Numbered from the stretch's first letter, positions 26,682 through 35,255 are shown. The stretch is 42,842 nt of DNA from Gammaproteobacteria bacterium REDSEA-S15_B12 (GCA_001629395.1 LUSG01000064.1:1-42842); one strand, 5' to 3'. Made by a program: numbers and translations. Notes: generated from the sequence alone by a model not told the origin.

Positions 26682-26724
26682 TGGACAAATCGTACATTAG
26701 CGTATAAGGTAAGATTAATATTAA
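26682..26724 (+). promoter_or_regulatory. Candidate arsR promoter with palindromic operator
   Basis: TGGACA (26682-26687) and TATAAG (26703-26708) are 15 bases apart, a possible sigma70 promoter. TTAATATTAA at 26715-26724 is a perfect 10-bp palindrome at the expected start of transcription. ArsR proteins usually bind AT-rich dyads at their own promoters, so this is the best operator candidate. Seen by eye. Confidence 0.4.
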
Positions 26725-26748
26725 CGTAATTTATCAGAAGTCGTCGAT

Positions 26749-27105
26749 ATGGCCCTAGTTTCAGATAGTGAAACTCCTCAAATAGAACGCGGAGATGCGG
26801 CGTCACTTTTGGCTGACGAACGGGATTTGTACGTGGCTTCCCGGGCATTAAAAGCCATGGGCCATCCGTTACGCCTTAAGATTCTCTGCATACTGGCCGG
26901 AGCCCAGGAAATCAGTGTCCAGGACCTGGTTGAGATGGTCGGCACCTCCCAGAGTAACATCTCCCAGCACCTTTCTATCATGCGCGACAAGGGGATTCTT
27001 GGTTCCCGCAAAGATGCAAACAAAGTCTTTTACCGAATCGGCGACGAGAAAATCCTTCAGCTGATCGGCACCATGCGCGACGCGTTCTGCCCGCCTGCTA
27101 TCTGA
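26749..27105 (+). CDS. ArsR-family transcriptional repressor, two-cysteine (BigR/SqrR-like)
   Basis: 118-residue winged-helix regulator. The helix-turn-helix is G-T-S-Q-S-N-I-S-Q-H-L-S-I-M-R; the wing follows with G-S-R-K-D-A-N-K-V-F-Y-R. The metal-site motif E-L-C-V-C-D of arsenic/cadmium sensors is absent. Instead it has exactly two cysteines: Cys47 in I-L-C-I-L and Cys114 in D-A-F-C. This spacing of 67 resembles the persulfide sensors SqrR and BigR (Cys pair about 66 apart in alpha2 and alpha5). The next gene, a rhodanese, is a persulfide-handling enzyme, which suits the idea. Divergent from ctpA, 93 bases before the rhodanese. A sulfur-responsive function is inference; it could also be a redox or metal sensor. 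Confidence 0.85.
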   Translation: MALVSDSETPQIERGDAASLLADERDLYVASRALKAMGHPLRLKILCILAGAQEISVQDLVEMVGTSQSNISQHLSIMRDKGILGSRKDANKVFYRIGDEKILQLIGTMRDAFCPPAI

Positions 27106-27198
27106 TCAGCACCTTGCGATAGAGGCACGCGGCCATTGGCGCGCCCGAGTACCCGCTTGCTGTACACTAGCGCCCCCGTTTAATCAGTACTTCCTGCC

Positions 27199-27618
27199 AT
27201 GGACATTGAATTCATCACTACAAACTGGTATCTGTTTGCCGCGCTCGTCGTCATCTGCGGCCTAATCGCTGTAGACACGTTCAGACGTGGTGCCAACACG
27301 AGCCAGGTTACTGCCGTACAACTGCCTCAGCTGATCAATCATGACGGCGCCGTCGTGATCGATATCTGCGAATCTGCAGAATTCGAGAATGGTCATATTC
27401 CCGCTGCAATCAACATTCCGCTGGCTCAGCTAGACAGTAACCTGAATCGCTTGAAGAAGTATCGGGACAAAAAGAAACCGATTGTTCTGACGTGTAAGAC
27501 TGGAACCAAAGCGGGAAGGGCTGCCGCAATATTGCGTAAAAACGAATTCTCGGACGTTTACACACTCGCGGGAGGTCTTGCAGCATGGGAAAAAGAAAAC
27601 TTACCGGTCGAGCGCTAA
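27199..27618 (+). CDS. Membrane-anchored rhodanese (YibN-like)
   Basis: 139-residue protein with an N-terminal membrane helix (about 10-27, rich in F, A, L, V, I) and a cytoplasmic single-domain rhodanese (about 40-135). The catalytic cysteine lies in V-L-T-C-K-T-G-T-K-A-G-R, followed by the C-terminal G-G-L-A-A-W. It would carry a persulfide. In E. coli, yibN lies in yibN-grxC-secB-gpsA; here grxC is absent and secB follows by 26 bases. It may be cotranscribed with arsR or have its own start: TACACT at 27163-27168 is a poor match to a -10 without a convincing -35. Confidence 0.92.
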   Translation: MDIEFITTNWYLFAALVVICGLIAVDTFRRGANTSQVTAVQLPQLINHDGAVVIDICESAEFENGHIPAAINIPLAQLDSNLNRLKKYRDKKKPIVLTCKTGTKAGRAAAILRKNEFSDVYTLAGGLAAWEKENLPVER

Positions 27619-27644
27619 GACTCTGAAGCACTAGGAGCCCTACC

Positions 27645-28115
27645 ATGGCAGAAACCAACACCACCGAACCGGCTTTCGAGATCAATCAGATCTACGTCAA
27701 AGACCTGTCCTTTGAAGCACCGAATAGTCCTCGGATATTTACCCGCGAATATAAGCTCAAATATGATCACGACTTCGAAGTCGTCCAACAGCCGCTCGAT
27801 GCAACCAATGGCATCTTTGAGTCACAACTGAAGTGGACTGTTACTGCGAAAACCGAAGATGGTGAAATCGCCTACGTCACCGAATGCCATCAGGCCGGTA
27901 TATTCACCTTGAAAGGCTATGACGAAGAAACTCTGAACGAAATGGTAAAAAAAGCATGCCCACAAGTGCTTTTCCCTTATCTGCGAGAAACAATCGGGCA
28001 GATGATCGCGAAAGGTGGATTTCCTGCGTTTTACTTGCCACCAGTCAGTATTGCGCTGATGTACGAAAACAAAAATGCAGTGATCGGCCGCGCTGACAGC
28101 GGTACCGCCGACTGA
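27645..28115 (+). CDS. secB: Protein-export chaperone SecB
   Basis: 156-residue tetrameric chaperone that keeps preproteins unfolded and delivers them to SecA. I-Y-V-K-D-L-S-F-E-A-P-N-S-P near residues 17-30 and F-P-Y-L-R-E in the C-terminal helix region are typical. The start has GGAGCC about 8 bases upstream. It sits between the rhodanese and gpsA as in many gammaproteobacteria. A short CCCC-TAC-GGGG repeat follows the stop but lacks a T-run. Confidence 0.97.
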   Translation: MAETNTTEPAFEINQIYVKDLSFEAPNSPRIFTREYKLKYDHDFEVVQQPLDATNGIFESQLKWTVTAKTEDGEIAYVTECHQAGIFTLKGYDEETLNEMVKKACPQVLFPYLRETIGQMIAKGGFPAFYLPPVSIALMYENKNAVIGRADSGTAD

Positions 28116-28164
28116 CATCCCCTACGGGGGAAACTCCACCAATCCAGACGCCCGGCCATACAGC

Positions 28165-29187
28165 GTGAACACCAAAAACCGGCTACCTCTGGCGGTGTTG
28201 GGCGCAGGATCCTGGGGAACCGCACTGGCTGGACTGCTCGCTCATCACGGCCATCCAGTGTTGCTGTGGACCCGAGACCGCCCCCATGCGCAGGAGATGA
28301 TCACGACCGGCCGTAACCACAGTTTCCTGGGCCCGCTAGCACTACCCCCGGGTGTCGAGCCTACCGCTCAATTTGACCGGGTTGTGGATGAGGCACATCA
28401 TTACATCATCGCTGTACCCAGCCATGCATTCCGGTCAGTACTTAACAAGTTGAACGAAGCGGTGACAGCATGCTCTGAACCGCCGACTATCTGCTGGGGA
28501 ACGAAGGGCTTTGAAACCGGTACCGGTCTGCTGCTGAGCGAAGTTTTCGACCAGGTTCTAGGCCAAACTGCTCAACCTGCCGTGTTGTCAGGTCCAAGCT
28601 TTGCCATTGAGGTCGCCCAGCGATTACCGACAGCGCTTACCGTGGCCGCTCACAATGAAACGGTTGCCGATACCGTGGCCTCGTGGTTCAGAGACAACCG
28701 GACACGGGTCTATACAAGTGCTGATCTGTCTGGTGTCCAGCTTGGGGGCGCCATCAAGAACGTCATGGCAATCGCCGCTGGAATCAGTGACGGATTGGGG
28801 TTCGGGGCAAACGCCCGCGCAGCCCTGATCGCCCGGGGCCTAGCAGAAATGAGCAGGCTGGGTGTTGTTCTTGGGGGCCAGATCGAAACTTTTATGGGCC
28901 TGACAGGGATGGGGGACCTCATCCTGACCTGCACCGACGATCAGTCACGAAATCGCCGAGTGGGCCTGGGGCTAGGCAAAGGCAAATCCAAAGAAGACAT
29001 TCTGTCGGAAATCGGCCAGGAAGCCGAAGGCATCAGCACAACCCAGGAGCTGTACCGGAAAAGCGCAGTGACTGCAGTGGAAATGCCGATTACTGAACAG
29101 GTATATAAGGTCCTGTTTGAAGACCTCGATCCAACGCTTGCGGTTACGGCACTACTGTCTCGTCAAGCAACAACTGAAAATCCTTAA
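28165..29187 (+). CDS. gpsA: Glycerol-3-phosphate dehydrogenase [NAD(P)+]
   Basis: Soluble enzyme that reduces dihydroxyacetone phosphate to sn-glycerol-3-phosphate for phospholipid synthesis. 340 residues, GTG start at 28165 with a weak ribosome binding site. The dinucleotide loop is V-L-G-A-G-S-W-G-T-A-L-A, W-G-T-K-G appears near 112, and the catalytic lysine lies in G-G-A-I-K-N-V-M-A-I-A-A-G. G-L-G-F-G-A-N-A-R-A-A-L-I and G-L-T-G-M-G-D-L are complete. It converges with the 2-oxoacid oxidoreductase beta gene with 12 bases between. Confidence 0.96.
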   Translation: MNTKNRLPLAVLGAGSWGTALAGLLAHHGHPVLLWTRDRPHAQEMITTGRNHSFLGPLALPPGVEPTAQFDRVVDEAHHYIIAVPSHAFRSVLNKLNEAVTACSEPPTICWGTKGFETGTGLLLSEVFDQVLGQTAQPAVLSGPSFAIEVAQRLPTALTVAAHNETVADTVASWFRDNRTRVYTSADLSGVQLGGAIKNVMAIAAGISDGLGFGANARAALIARGLAEMSRLGVVLGGQIETFMGLTGMGDLILTCTDDQSRNRRVGLGLGKGKSKEDILSEIGQEAEGISTTQELYRKSAVTAVEMPITEQVYKVLFEDLDPTLAVTALLSRQATTENP

Positions 29188-29199
29188 ATAATATCCAGC

Positions 29200-30252
29200 T
29201 TAACGCCAGGCCTTCTGTAGCGCTGTGAGTTTTGCCGCACCCGGTATCAGCTTGCTGGGTTCCAACGCATTGAGAGGTGTGTTGGGTGTGTTGTTCATGG
29301 CGTGCAGATCTTGAGCTTCCTCGTCCATATACAAAAGACCTGTCACAATTTCTCCCTGATCTTGGTGATCACGAATGTAAGCTGTTGCTGCGCCGGCATC
29401 GAATGGGTTGTAATCATCATCGACCTTGCGCAACGCGATCCGGCTTCCATCGTGCAGTGTTACCGTCGTCACGTCCTGTACGAGGTCGGTCTCTATCGGC
29501 TCACGGCTGGGAATAAAATCCGCATAAACAGTTGTGCGTTCTGACTCGCGAGTATAGGCATAACTTTTTGTCGAACCCTCATGATCGTTAAATGTTACAC
29601 AGGGGGATATCACATCCAGCAGCGCAAATCCTGGATGTTGGATCGCGGCTTTGAGCAAGGGTACTAGGCTCTGTTTATCACCTGAAAATCCACGACCGAC
29701 AAAAGTGCACCCGAAATTGATGGCTGTCAACACAGGATCAATTGGTGGCTGCTGGTTGACAGCACCGCCTTTGCGGGCAGTACTACCGACGTCTGTTGAT
29801 GCTGAAAACTGTCCTTTAGTGAGCCCGTAAACACCATTGTTCTCCAGTACATAAAGCATGTTCACGTTACGCCGAATAGCATGGCAGAATTGCCCTAGCC
29901 CAATAGACAAAGAATCACCATCTCCAGATACACCGATGTAGTGCAGATCACGGTTCGCGGCGTTTGCACCGGTGACAATCGATGGCATCCTGCCATGTAC
30001 TGAATTAAAACCGTGCGCCGGCCGTAGAAAATAGGTCGGTGTTTTGCTCGAACAACCAATACCGGATACCTTGGCCACCCGGTGGGGTTCGATTTCAAGT
30101 TCAAAATAGGCCTGAATGATTGCGGCAGAAATCGAATCGTGTCCACATCCAGCACATAAGGTCGACATGGCGCCTTCGTAATCGACGATCGACAGGCCCA
30201 GTCCGTTCTGTGGAAGCCCCTTCGTAATTCTCGGTTTCTTGATGAAACTCAC
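29200..30252 (-). CDS. 2-Oxoacid:ferredoxin oxidoreductase, beta subunit (KorB-like)
   Basis: TPP- and Fe-S-binding subunit, 350 residues, GTG start at 30252 overlapping the alpha-subunit stop by four bases (GTGA), with AGGGGAAAG upstream. Cys33 and Cys36 (C-A-G-C-G-H-D), Cys67 (G-I-G-C-S-S) and Cys218 (S-P-C-V-T-F-N-D) fit the 4Fe-4S ligand set of this family. The TPP/Mg motif begins G-D-G-D-S-L at 110 and ends L-E-N-N-G-V-Y-G-L-T-K-G-Q. The C-terminal 100 residues are an extension relative to short KorB. With the alpha subunit it oxidises a 2-oxoacid and CoA to acyl-CoA, CO2 and reduced ferredoxin, or runs in reverse. 2-Oxoglutarate is the likeliest substrate but not proven. Confidence 0.9.
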   Translation of the reverse strand: MSFIKKPRITKGLPQNGLGLSIVDYEGAMSTLCAGCGHDSISAAIIQAYFELEIEPHRVAKVSGIGCSSKTPTYFLRPAHGFNSVHGRMPSIVTGANAANRDLHYIGVSGDGDSLSIGLGQFCHAIRRNVNMLYVLENNGVYGLTKGQFSASTDVGSTARKGGAVNQQPPIDPVLTAINFGCTFVGRGFSGDKQSLVPLLKAAIQHPGFALLDVISPCVTFNDHEGSTKSYAYTRESERTTVYADFIPSREPIETDLVQDVTTVTLHDGSRIALRKVDDDYNPFDAGAATAYIRDHQDQGEIVTGLLYMDEEAQDLHAMNNTPNTPLNALEPSKLIPGAAKLTALQKAWR

Positions 30253-32060
30253 GCCGCTTTCCCCTGAGTGATTTTATTCAGCAGCGGCTCATAAATATCT
30301 TCACAGGCAATGGGCATACCTCCATAGCTGAGAATCGGAATCAGTTTGTCCGCACTCACCCCGGCTTCCGTCTGCAATAAGCTACGCAGCTGTGCATCAC
30401 GGTTCTGTTCCACGACAAAGATCTGACTGTAATCCGCCAAGAATTCGATCACGGACTTGCTGAACGGAAATGCTCGTATCCGCATGTAGTCCGTTTGCAC
30501 CCCCTCAGCGGCCAGCTTACTGCGTGTTTCTTGAACCGCTCCCTCACAGCTACCCAGTGTGACAATGGCACAACTGCTTTTGTTCGAAGTTTCGATTACC
30601 GGCTCTGGAACCAGCTCCGCCGCCGTATCAAACTTACGGCGCAACCGGTCAACGACTTCCAGATACTCATCGGCGTTTTCGGTATAACCACCCAATTTAT
30701 TATGCCCTGAACCGCGAATCAGGTAGGCGCCTCTGGGGTGTTCTCCTGGCAATGTCCGGTAACAGATGCCATCCCCATCGACGTCGAGGTAGCGGGCAAA
30801 AGCATCCATCTCGCTCAGCTCCCTCGCGTTATACACCTTGCCTCGATCAGGCCGATAGCTGTCATCCCATGTTAACTCCGGACAGGGCCAGTCGTTCATT
30901 CCTATGTCCAGGTCCGTCATGACGATTATTGGCGTTTGCAACCGGTCTGCCAGATCAAAAGCAGACACTGCCATCCAGAAACACTCTTCAGGGTTGGCAG
31001 GGAAAAGCAGAACATGCCGAGTATCACCGTGGGATGCAAAAGCAGCGGCGAGAATGTCACTTTGTTGGGTTCTCGTCGGCATTCCCGTCGAGGGGCCTGC
31101 CCGCTGAACGTCGAATAGGACCAGCGGTATTTCGGTGAAGTAAGCCAGCCCCAGGAATTCCGACATCAACGACACACCAGGCCCGCTGGTAGAGGTAAAT
31201 GCGCGGGCACCGTTCCATGCAGCCCCCAATGCCATACCTATTGCAGCGAGTTCGTCCTCAGCCTGGATAATGCAATAATTCTGTTCGCCGGTTTCAGGAT
31301 TCTGTCGCAGCTGTTTGCAAAATTTTCCGAACGCATCAAACAGCGATGTCGACGGCGTGATCGGGTACCAGCTACCAACCGTGGCGCCAGCGTAAACACA
31401 GCCCAAAGCAGCTGCTGTGTTTCCATCAATCATGATGTGATTAGTCATGGCATCCATTGGAACCAGACGACTCTCCAATGGGCAATTAAATTCCGTCTTT
31501 GAATAATCGTAACCCAGCTCGAATGCCTGCATGTTCGATTCGACCAGATCGGGCTTGTCGGTAAATGTTTCGCTCAATAATTGACGCACAACATCCCGAT
31601 CAATTTCGATCAGTGCCGCAATAACACCAACATAGGCGATATTTTTCATCAGAATGCGTGCACGAGCACCAGTGAACGACTCGTTGCACATTTTCGACAG
31701 AGGTACGGGCAATACAGTGATATCCGATCGATCTTCAAGTTCTGCCCTCGGCCAGCTGGAGTCGTAAATCAGTACCCCGTTGGTGACCACAGACACCAGG
31801 TCTTCCGCATAGGTCTGCGCGTTCATCGCAACCATAATGTCGACTTTGCTGGATCGAGCCAGATGGCCTTCTCCTGTTACCCGTATTTCGTACCAGGTGG
31901 GCAGCCCCTGGATATTGGATGGAAAATAGTTTTTTCCAACGACTGGAATACCCATGCGAAAAATAGCTTTCATCAGTAGTGTGTTGGCACTGGACGAACC
32001 CGTACCGTTCACGGTAGCGATTTGAACTACGAAGTCGTTTATCCGGTCTTTCGATTGCAT
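30249..32060 (-). CDS. 2-Oxoacid:ferredoxin oxidoreductase, fused gamma-alpha subunit (KorA-like)
   Basis: 603-residue fused subunit. The N-terminal gamma domain (about 1-190) reads A-T-V-N-G-T-G-S-S-S-A-N and has the family G-S-G-A-N-like segment. The alpha domain starts near 210 with the 2-oxoacid-binding Y-P-I-T-P-S-T (232-238), then S-G-P-G-V-S-L-M-S-E and a vitamin-B1-associated domain. This fusion order is shared with KorA of Thauera, Magnetospirillum and other proteobacterial/archaeal enzymes. AGAGG precedes ATG 32060. It overlaps the upstream GltD-like gene by 22 bases once that frame is repaired, and overlaps the beta start. The three genes form a tight operon; the electron acceptor is probably the Fe-S protein encoded upstream or a free ferredoxin. 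Confidence 0.9.
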   Translation of the reverse strand: MQSKDRINDFVVQIATVNGTGSSSANTLLMKAIFRMGIPVVGKNYFPSNIQGLPTWYEIRVTGEGHLARSSKVDIMVAMNAQTYAEDLVSVVTNGVLIYDSSWPRAELEDRSDITVLPVPLSKMCNESFTGARARILMKNIAYVGVIAALIEIDRDVVRQLLSETFTDKPDLVESNMQAFELGYDYSKTEFNCPLESRLVPMDAMTNHIMIDGNTAAALGCVYAGATVGSWYPITPSTSLFDAFGKFCKQLRQNPETGEQNYCIIQAEDELAAIGMALGAAWNGARAFTSTSGPGVSLMSEFLGLAYFTEIPLVLFDVQRAGPSTGMPTRTQQSDILAAAFASHGDTRHVLLFPANPEECFWMAVSAFDLADRLQTPIIVMTDLDIGMNDWPCPELTWDDSYRPDRGKVYNARELSEMDAFARYLDVDGDGICYRTLPGEHPRGAYLIRGSGHNKLGGYTENADEYLEVVDRLRRKFDTAAELVPEPVIETSNKSSCAIVTLGSCEGAVQETRSKLAAEGVQTDYMRIRAFPFSKSVIEFLADYSQIFVVEQNRDAQLRSLLQTEAGVSADKLIPILSYGGMPIACEDIYEPLLNKITQGKAA

Positions 32061-33735
32061 GCTGCAACCTCTTCATCGATCGCGTAAGGCTTGTCTGTGG
32101 CAGCGCGTCCGACACATAAAATGGCGCATCTTCGTTTGTAGCCGGGGCACTCAGACGCTTAACCAGGTCAGTTTTGTCGCCGTTCTCCGTGATGGTCAAG
32201 CAACGAACTGGGCAGACATCGATACAGGCGTCACATTCAATACAAAGCTTCGCTGTAAACTCGGTCTGGATGTCACAGTTCAGACAGCGCTCGACCTCCG
32301 TCACAAACTGCTCTGCAGAAAACCCAAGCTCTACTTCAATGTTAAGTTCATCAAACCGTTGTTTGAGTTCGACGTGACGCATCCGGCGGCGATTTGAAGG
32401 ATCATAATCATTGCTGAAGCTCCATTCGTGGATACTCATCTTGGTGCTTATCAGGTTCATACCATGGGGCAAACGCTTATCCAGAGGTTCACCTGAGCAG
32501 TGCTTGTGAATGGAAATTGCTGCCTGGTGCCCGTGTTCAACAGCCCAGATGATGTTTTCCGGCCCAAAAGCTGAATCACCTCCAAAAAATATACCTTGGC
32601 GAGTTGATTCAAATGTCACTTTGTCGACTTTCGGCACATCCCACTCGTCAAATTCGATCCCGAGGTCACGTTCGACCCAGGGAAAAGCGTTTTCCTGACC
32701 AATCGCAAGAATTACATCGTCACAAGCAAGAAATACCTCATCTATGACGGTTGACTGAAGATTTCCGTCTGCATCGATCTGATACTCAAGATGGTCGAAT
32801 GTCATGCCTTTCAACTGACCGTTTTCAACAATAAATGCCTTCGGTGAATGATTGACGATGATTTCGACTTTTTCCTCCTCGGCATCCTCCAGTTCCCACG
32901 GCGAAGCCTTGAAATAACCGCGTGGTTTGCGTGCCATCACCTTGACCGACTCGCCCCCCAGTCTTAGTGCAGTGCGACAACAGTCCATCGCAGTGTTTCC
33001 TACACCGATTATGAGCACACGTTCACCGATGTTTTCAGTGTGCTCAAAGGCGACCGACTCAAGCCAGTCAATACCGATGTGGATTCGTTCGGTTTCCTGC
33101 CGACCGGGCAGGTCGAGTTCTTTCCCACGCGGTGCACCGGTACCAACAAATACGGCGGCAAAGTCTTCTTCCAGAAGAGCAGCCATGCTGTCGATCCGGT
33201 GACCCAGCCGTAGATCCACACCCTGTTCAACAATCATGGAAATTTCATCGTCCAGCACTTGTGCTGGCAGCCGGAAAGCCGGGATATTAGTCCGCATCAG
33301 CCCGCCCGCTTGGTCGAACTGCTCGAACATCACGATCTCATAGCCCAGTGGCAATAAATCGTTAGCTACGGTTAACGACGCACATCCAGCACCTATACAG
33401 GCAATACGCTTTCCATTCTTTTTTGCGGGTATGGTGGGTAAGTGCGGTCTAATATCATCAGCCAGATCAGCGGCTACCCGTTTCAGCCGGCAGATCGCAA
33501 CGGGCTCTTCTTCGACTCGGCCACGGCGGCACACGGGCTCACAGGGCCTGTCACAGACTCGGCCGAGTATCGCTGGAAAAACATTTGAACGGCGATTGAG
33601 CAGATAGGCATCCGTATAGCGCCCCTGCGCAATCATTCGGATGTATTCGGGAACATCTGTATGGGCAGGACAACCCCACTGGCAGTCCACCACTTTGTGG
33701 TAGTACCGAGGGTCAGATGTATCTGTCGGCTTCAA
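32039..33735 (-). CDS. GltD-like FAD/4Fe-4S oxidoreductase with C-terminal ferredoxin module (3' end frameshifted)
   Basis: Glutamate-synthase-small-subunit-like flavoprotein. TTG start at 33735 supported by AAGGGA just upstream. N-terminal Fe-S domain: Cys18, Cys22, Cys61, Cys65, Cys69, Cys82. FAD loop G-A-G-C-A-S at 115-120, an NAD(P) loop I-I-G-V-G-N-T-A, then C-L-N-C and a 4Fe-4S motif C-I-E-C-D-A-C-I-D-V-C-P. As read, the frame runs on to 31735, far into the alpha gene, with a tail that looks unlike protein. In another frame the same region reads T-D-K-P-Y-A-I-D-E-E-V-A-A-C-N-R-K-T-G-stop at 32039. One missing base near 32095-32110 (for example CCC read as CC) would give D-A-L-P-T-D-K-P and a 565-residue protein. 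It probably links NAD(P)H to the KorAB enzyme. Confidence 0.85.
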
Positions 33736-34032
33736 AGCGTTCCCTTGAAAGATAATCTATATCGGGTACTCAGCAAACCAGCCGACTACGCCCAACGGAC
33801 AGCTCGTGATTCGCGTTCAGCGTATCGAGCACACCGCTACCGGTTGAGCAGAGAATTGTCGAACTAAGCGTGATTAACAGCTCAAGTCACCACTGGGGGT
33901 AGCGTTGCACATATAAGCAATGATTATACATACCAAAAGCATTACGTGATGTAAAAACTGCTCTTTCTGGTTAATATTTATTCGACCCAGATCACTGGCT
34001 TCAAACTTCCCCCGTAGTGTATTGTCTTTGCC
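33736..34032. other. Divergent intergenic region, GltD-like operon/GNAT
   Basis: 297 bases without a coding frame of any quality. The right half (33900-33985) is AT-rich, with TTGCAC (33905-33910) and TATACA (33925-33930), but the 14-base spacing is too short for a normal promoter. Promoters for the operon at the left and GNAT at the right should lie here; I cannot place them. Confidence 0.35.
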
Positions 34033-34455
34033 ATGAATACCGAGCCAATAGCAGTGCGTTGTTTCAGAGAAACAGACATAGCGCCGCTGGTCCGAATCTT
34101 GACCGCGAACGGCCAATATGACTTTCCAGAAGTTGAAGGACCCGAGGCGATGCGTCGCGTCGGGCTGTGCAGTGCGGCTGTTTTTCTATGTGCTGAGATC
34201 GATAACAAGGTCGCGGGATGCATACGCGCAACCTATGACGGAGCCCGTGCGATTATCCACCTACTCAGCGTTGATCCACAATTTCAAAAACAGAATATCG
34301 GCCGCACCCTGGTTCGTGCTGCTTGCACGGAACTCAAACACCGCGGTGCCCCCACGGTCGCCGTGACTGCTACACAAGACTCACAGTCTTACTGGGAAGG
34401 CCTCGACTTTGAGCTACTGCCTGTATTTCTGATGCTCAAAACTGGAGCCCCGTAA
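34033..34455 (+). CDS. GNAT-family N-acetyltransferase
   Basis: 140-residue acyl-CoA-dependent acetyltransferase. The acetyl-CoA pyrophosphate loop is Q-K-Q-N-I-G-R-T-L-V (motif A, about 91-100), preceded by the beta4 strand H-L-L-S-V-D-P. It is followed by V-A-V-T-A-T and Y-W-E-G-L-D-F, a normal motif B. No substrate-specific neighbour helps. The start is the ATG at 34033 with no clear Shine-Dalgarno. It converges with the SRAP gene across 116 bases that contain no visible terminator. It could modify an amine, antibiotic or protein; no reason to choose. Confidence 0.85.
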   Translation: MNTEPIAVRCFRETDIAPLVRILTANGQYDFPEVEGPEAMRRVGLCSAAVFLCAEIDNKVAGCIRATYDGARAIIHLLSVDPQFQKQNIGRTLVRAACTELKHRGAPTVAVTATQDSQSYWEGLDFELLPVFLMLKTGAP

Positions 34456-34571
34456 CCCTGCTCGTGCCCCATCGCTCTAAATCGGAGTTTCAACCAAGCG
34501 TCGTCCTATGAACCCGGTACAGACCAGAATGGCAACCTGCTTCAAACTGAGCCACCATCCTCGAATTGCCT

Positions 34572-35255
34572 CTAGACCGATGAGTCTGCGAACGGCATAG
34601 CACACCTAACTGAATCGTTTGCCGGGCTGTTGACGAAAGTGCTGACTGGATGAACTGATAGGTCGGTGTCGCCCGACAACAGCAACTCTTGGGCCTGTTC
34701 GGTCTTGGAGACTGACGGATCCAACCATTGTGTCTGGACCGCGCGCGGAAGTATGACCGGCATCCGGTGATGAATGGTGGCTGCCTCACCACTGGCCGGC
34801 GTTGTGATTATGCAGAATGTCTCCACCCCCTCGGACGCCGTATGCGCATTGTGTGACCACAGCCCGGCCAGGACGAAAGGCGATTCGTCTGTCCTGCCCA
34901 GATGGTAAGGCTGCTTCCGCCCATTGGAGAGCTTCTTCCATTCGTAGTAACCATCACACAGAACCAGACATCGTTGGTATCTGAATGCCTCTCGAAACAT
35001 CGGTTTCTGGTGGATGGTCTCAGCGCGCGCATTGATGGGACGTATTTTCCCGGGTTCCTTCATCCAGCTCGGCACCAACCCCCAGGTGAGTGAGTCAACT
35101 CTGTGCACACCAGTCTCATGTCGCACCACCAGTGCAGCCTGCGAGGGGGCAATGTTGTAGCTTGGTGGCAATGGGTCACTACCCTCAGCCATCAACCCCT
35201 CCACGACCTTTGAAAATTCTGACAGCGCACTATGGCGCTCGAACCGTCCACACAT
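34572..35255 (-). CDS. SRAP-domain DNA-protein crosslink (HMCES/YedK) protein
   Basis: SOS-response-associated peptidase family protein, 227 residues from the ATG at 35255; the frame continues five codons upstream but the start must be M-C-G-R-F, because Cys2 is the residue that, after methionine removal, forms the thiazolidine crosslink to abasic sites. Asn34 (Y-N-I-A-P), Asn75 and Arg77 (N-A-R-A-E-T), Glu105 (C-D-G-Y-Y-E-W) and the His-His of I-H-H-R-M-P near 161-164 complete the active site. It shields abasic sites in single-stranded DNA. It is divergent from the methyltransferase with 96 bases between. LexA box not seen. Confidence 0.94.
   Translation of the reverse strand: MCGRFERHSALSEFSKVVEGLMAEGSDPLPPSYNIAPSQAALVVRHETGVHRVDSLTWGLVPSWMKEPGKIRPINARAETIHQKPMFREAFRYQRCLVLCDGYYEWKKLSNGRKQPYHLGRTDESPFVLAGLWSHNAHTASEGVETFCIITTPASGEAATIHHRMPVILPRAVQTQWLDPSVSKTEQAQELLLSGDTDLSVHPVSTFVNSPANDSVRCAMPFADSSV

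Noticed and set aside
28119-28129. CCCC-TAC-GGGG repeat after secB
   Set aside because: Only four pairs with a three-base loop and no T-run, so not a credible terminator.
31735-32060. Long C-terminal extension of the GltD-like frame over the korA start
   Set aside because: It overlaps the confident korA gene in another frame and its residues look random; a one-base repair gives a proper stop at 32039.
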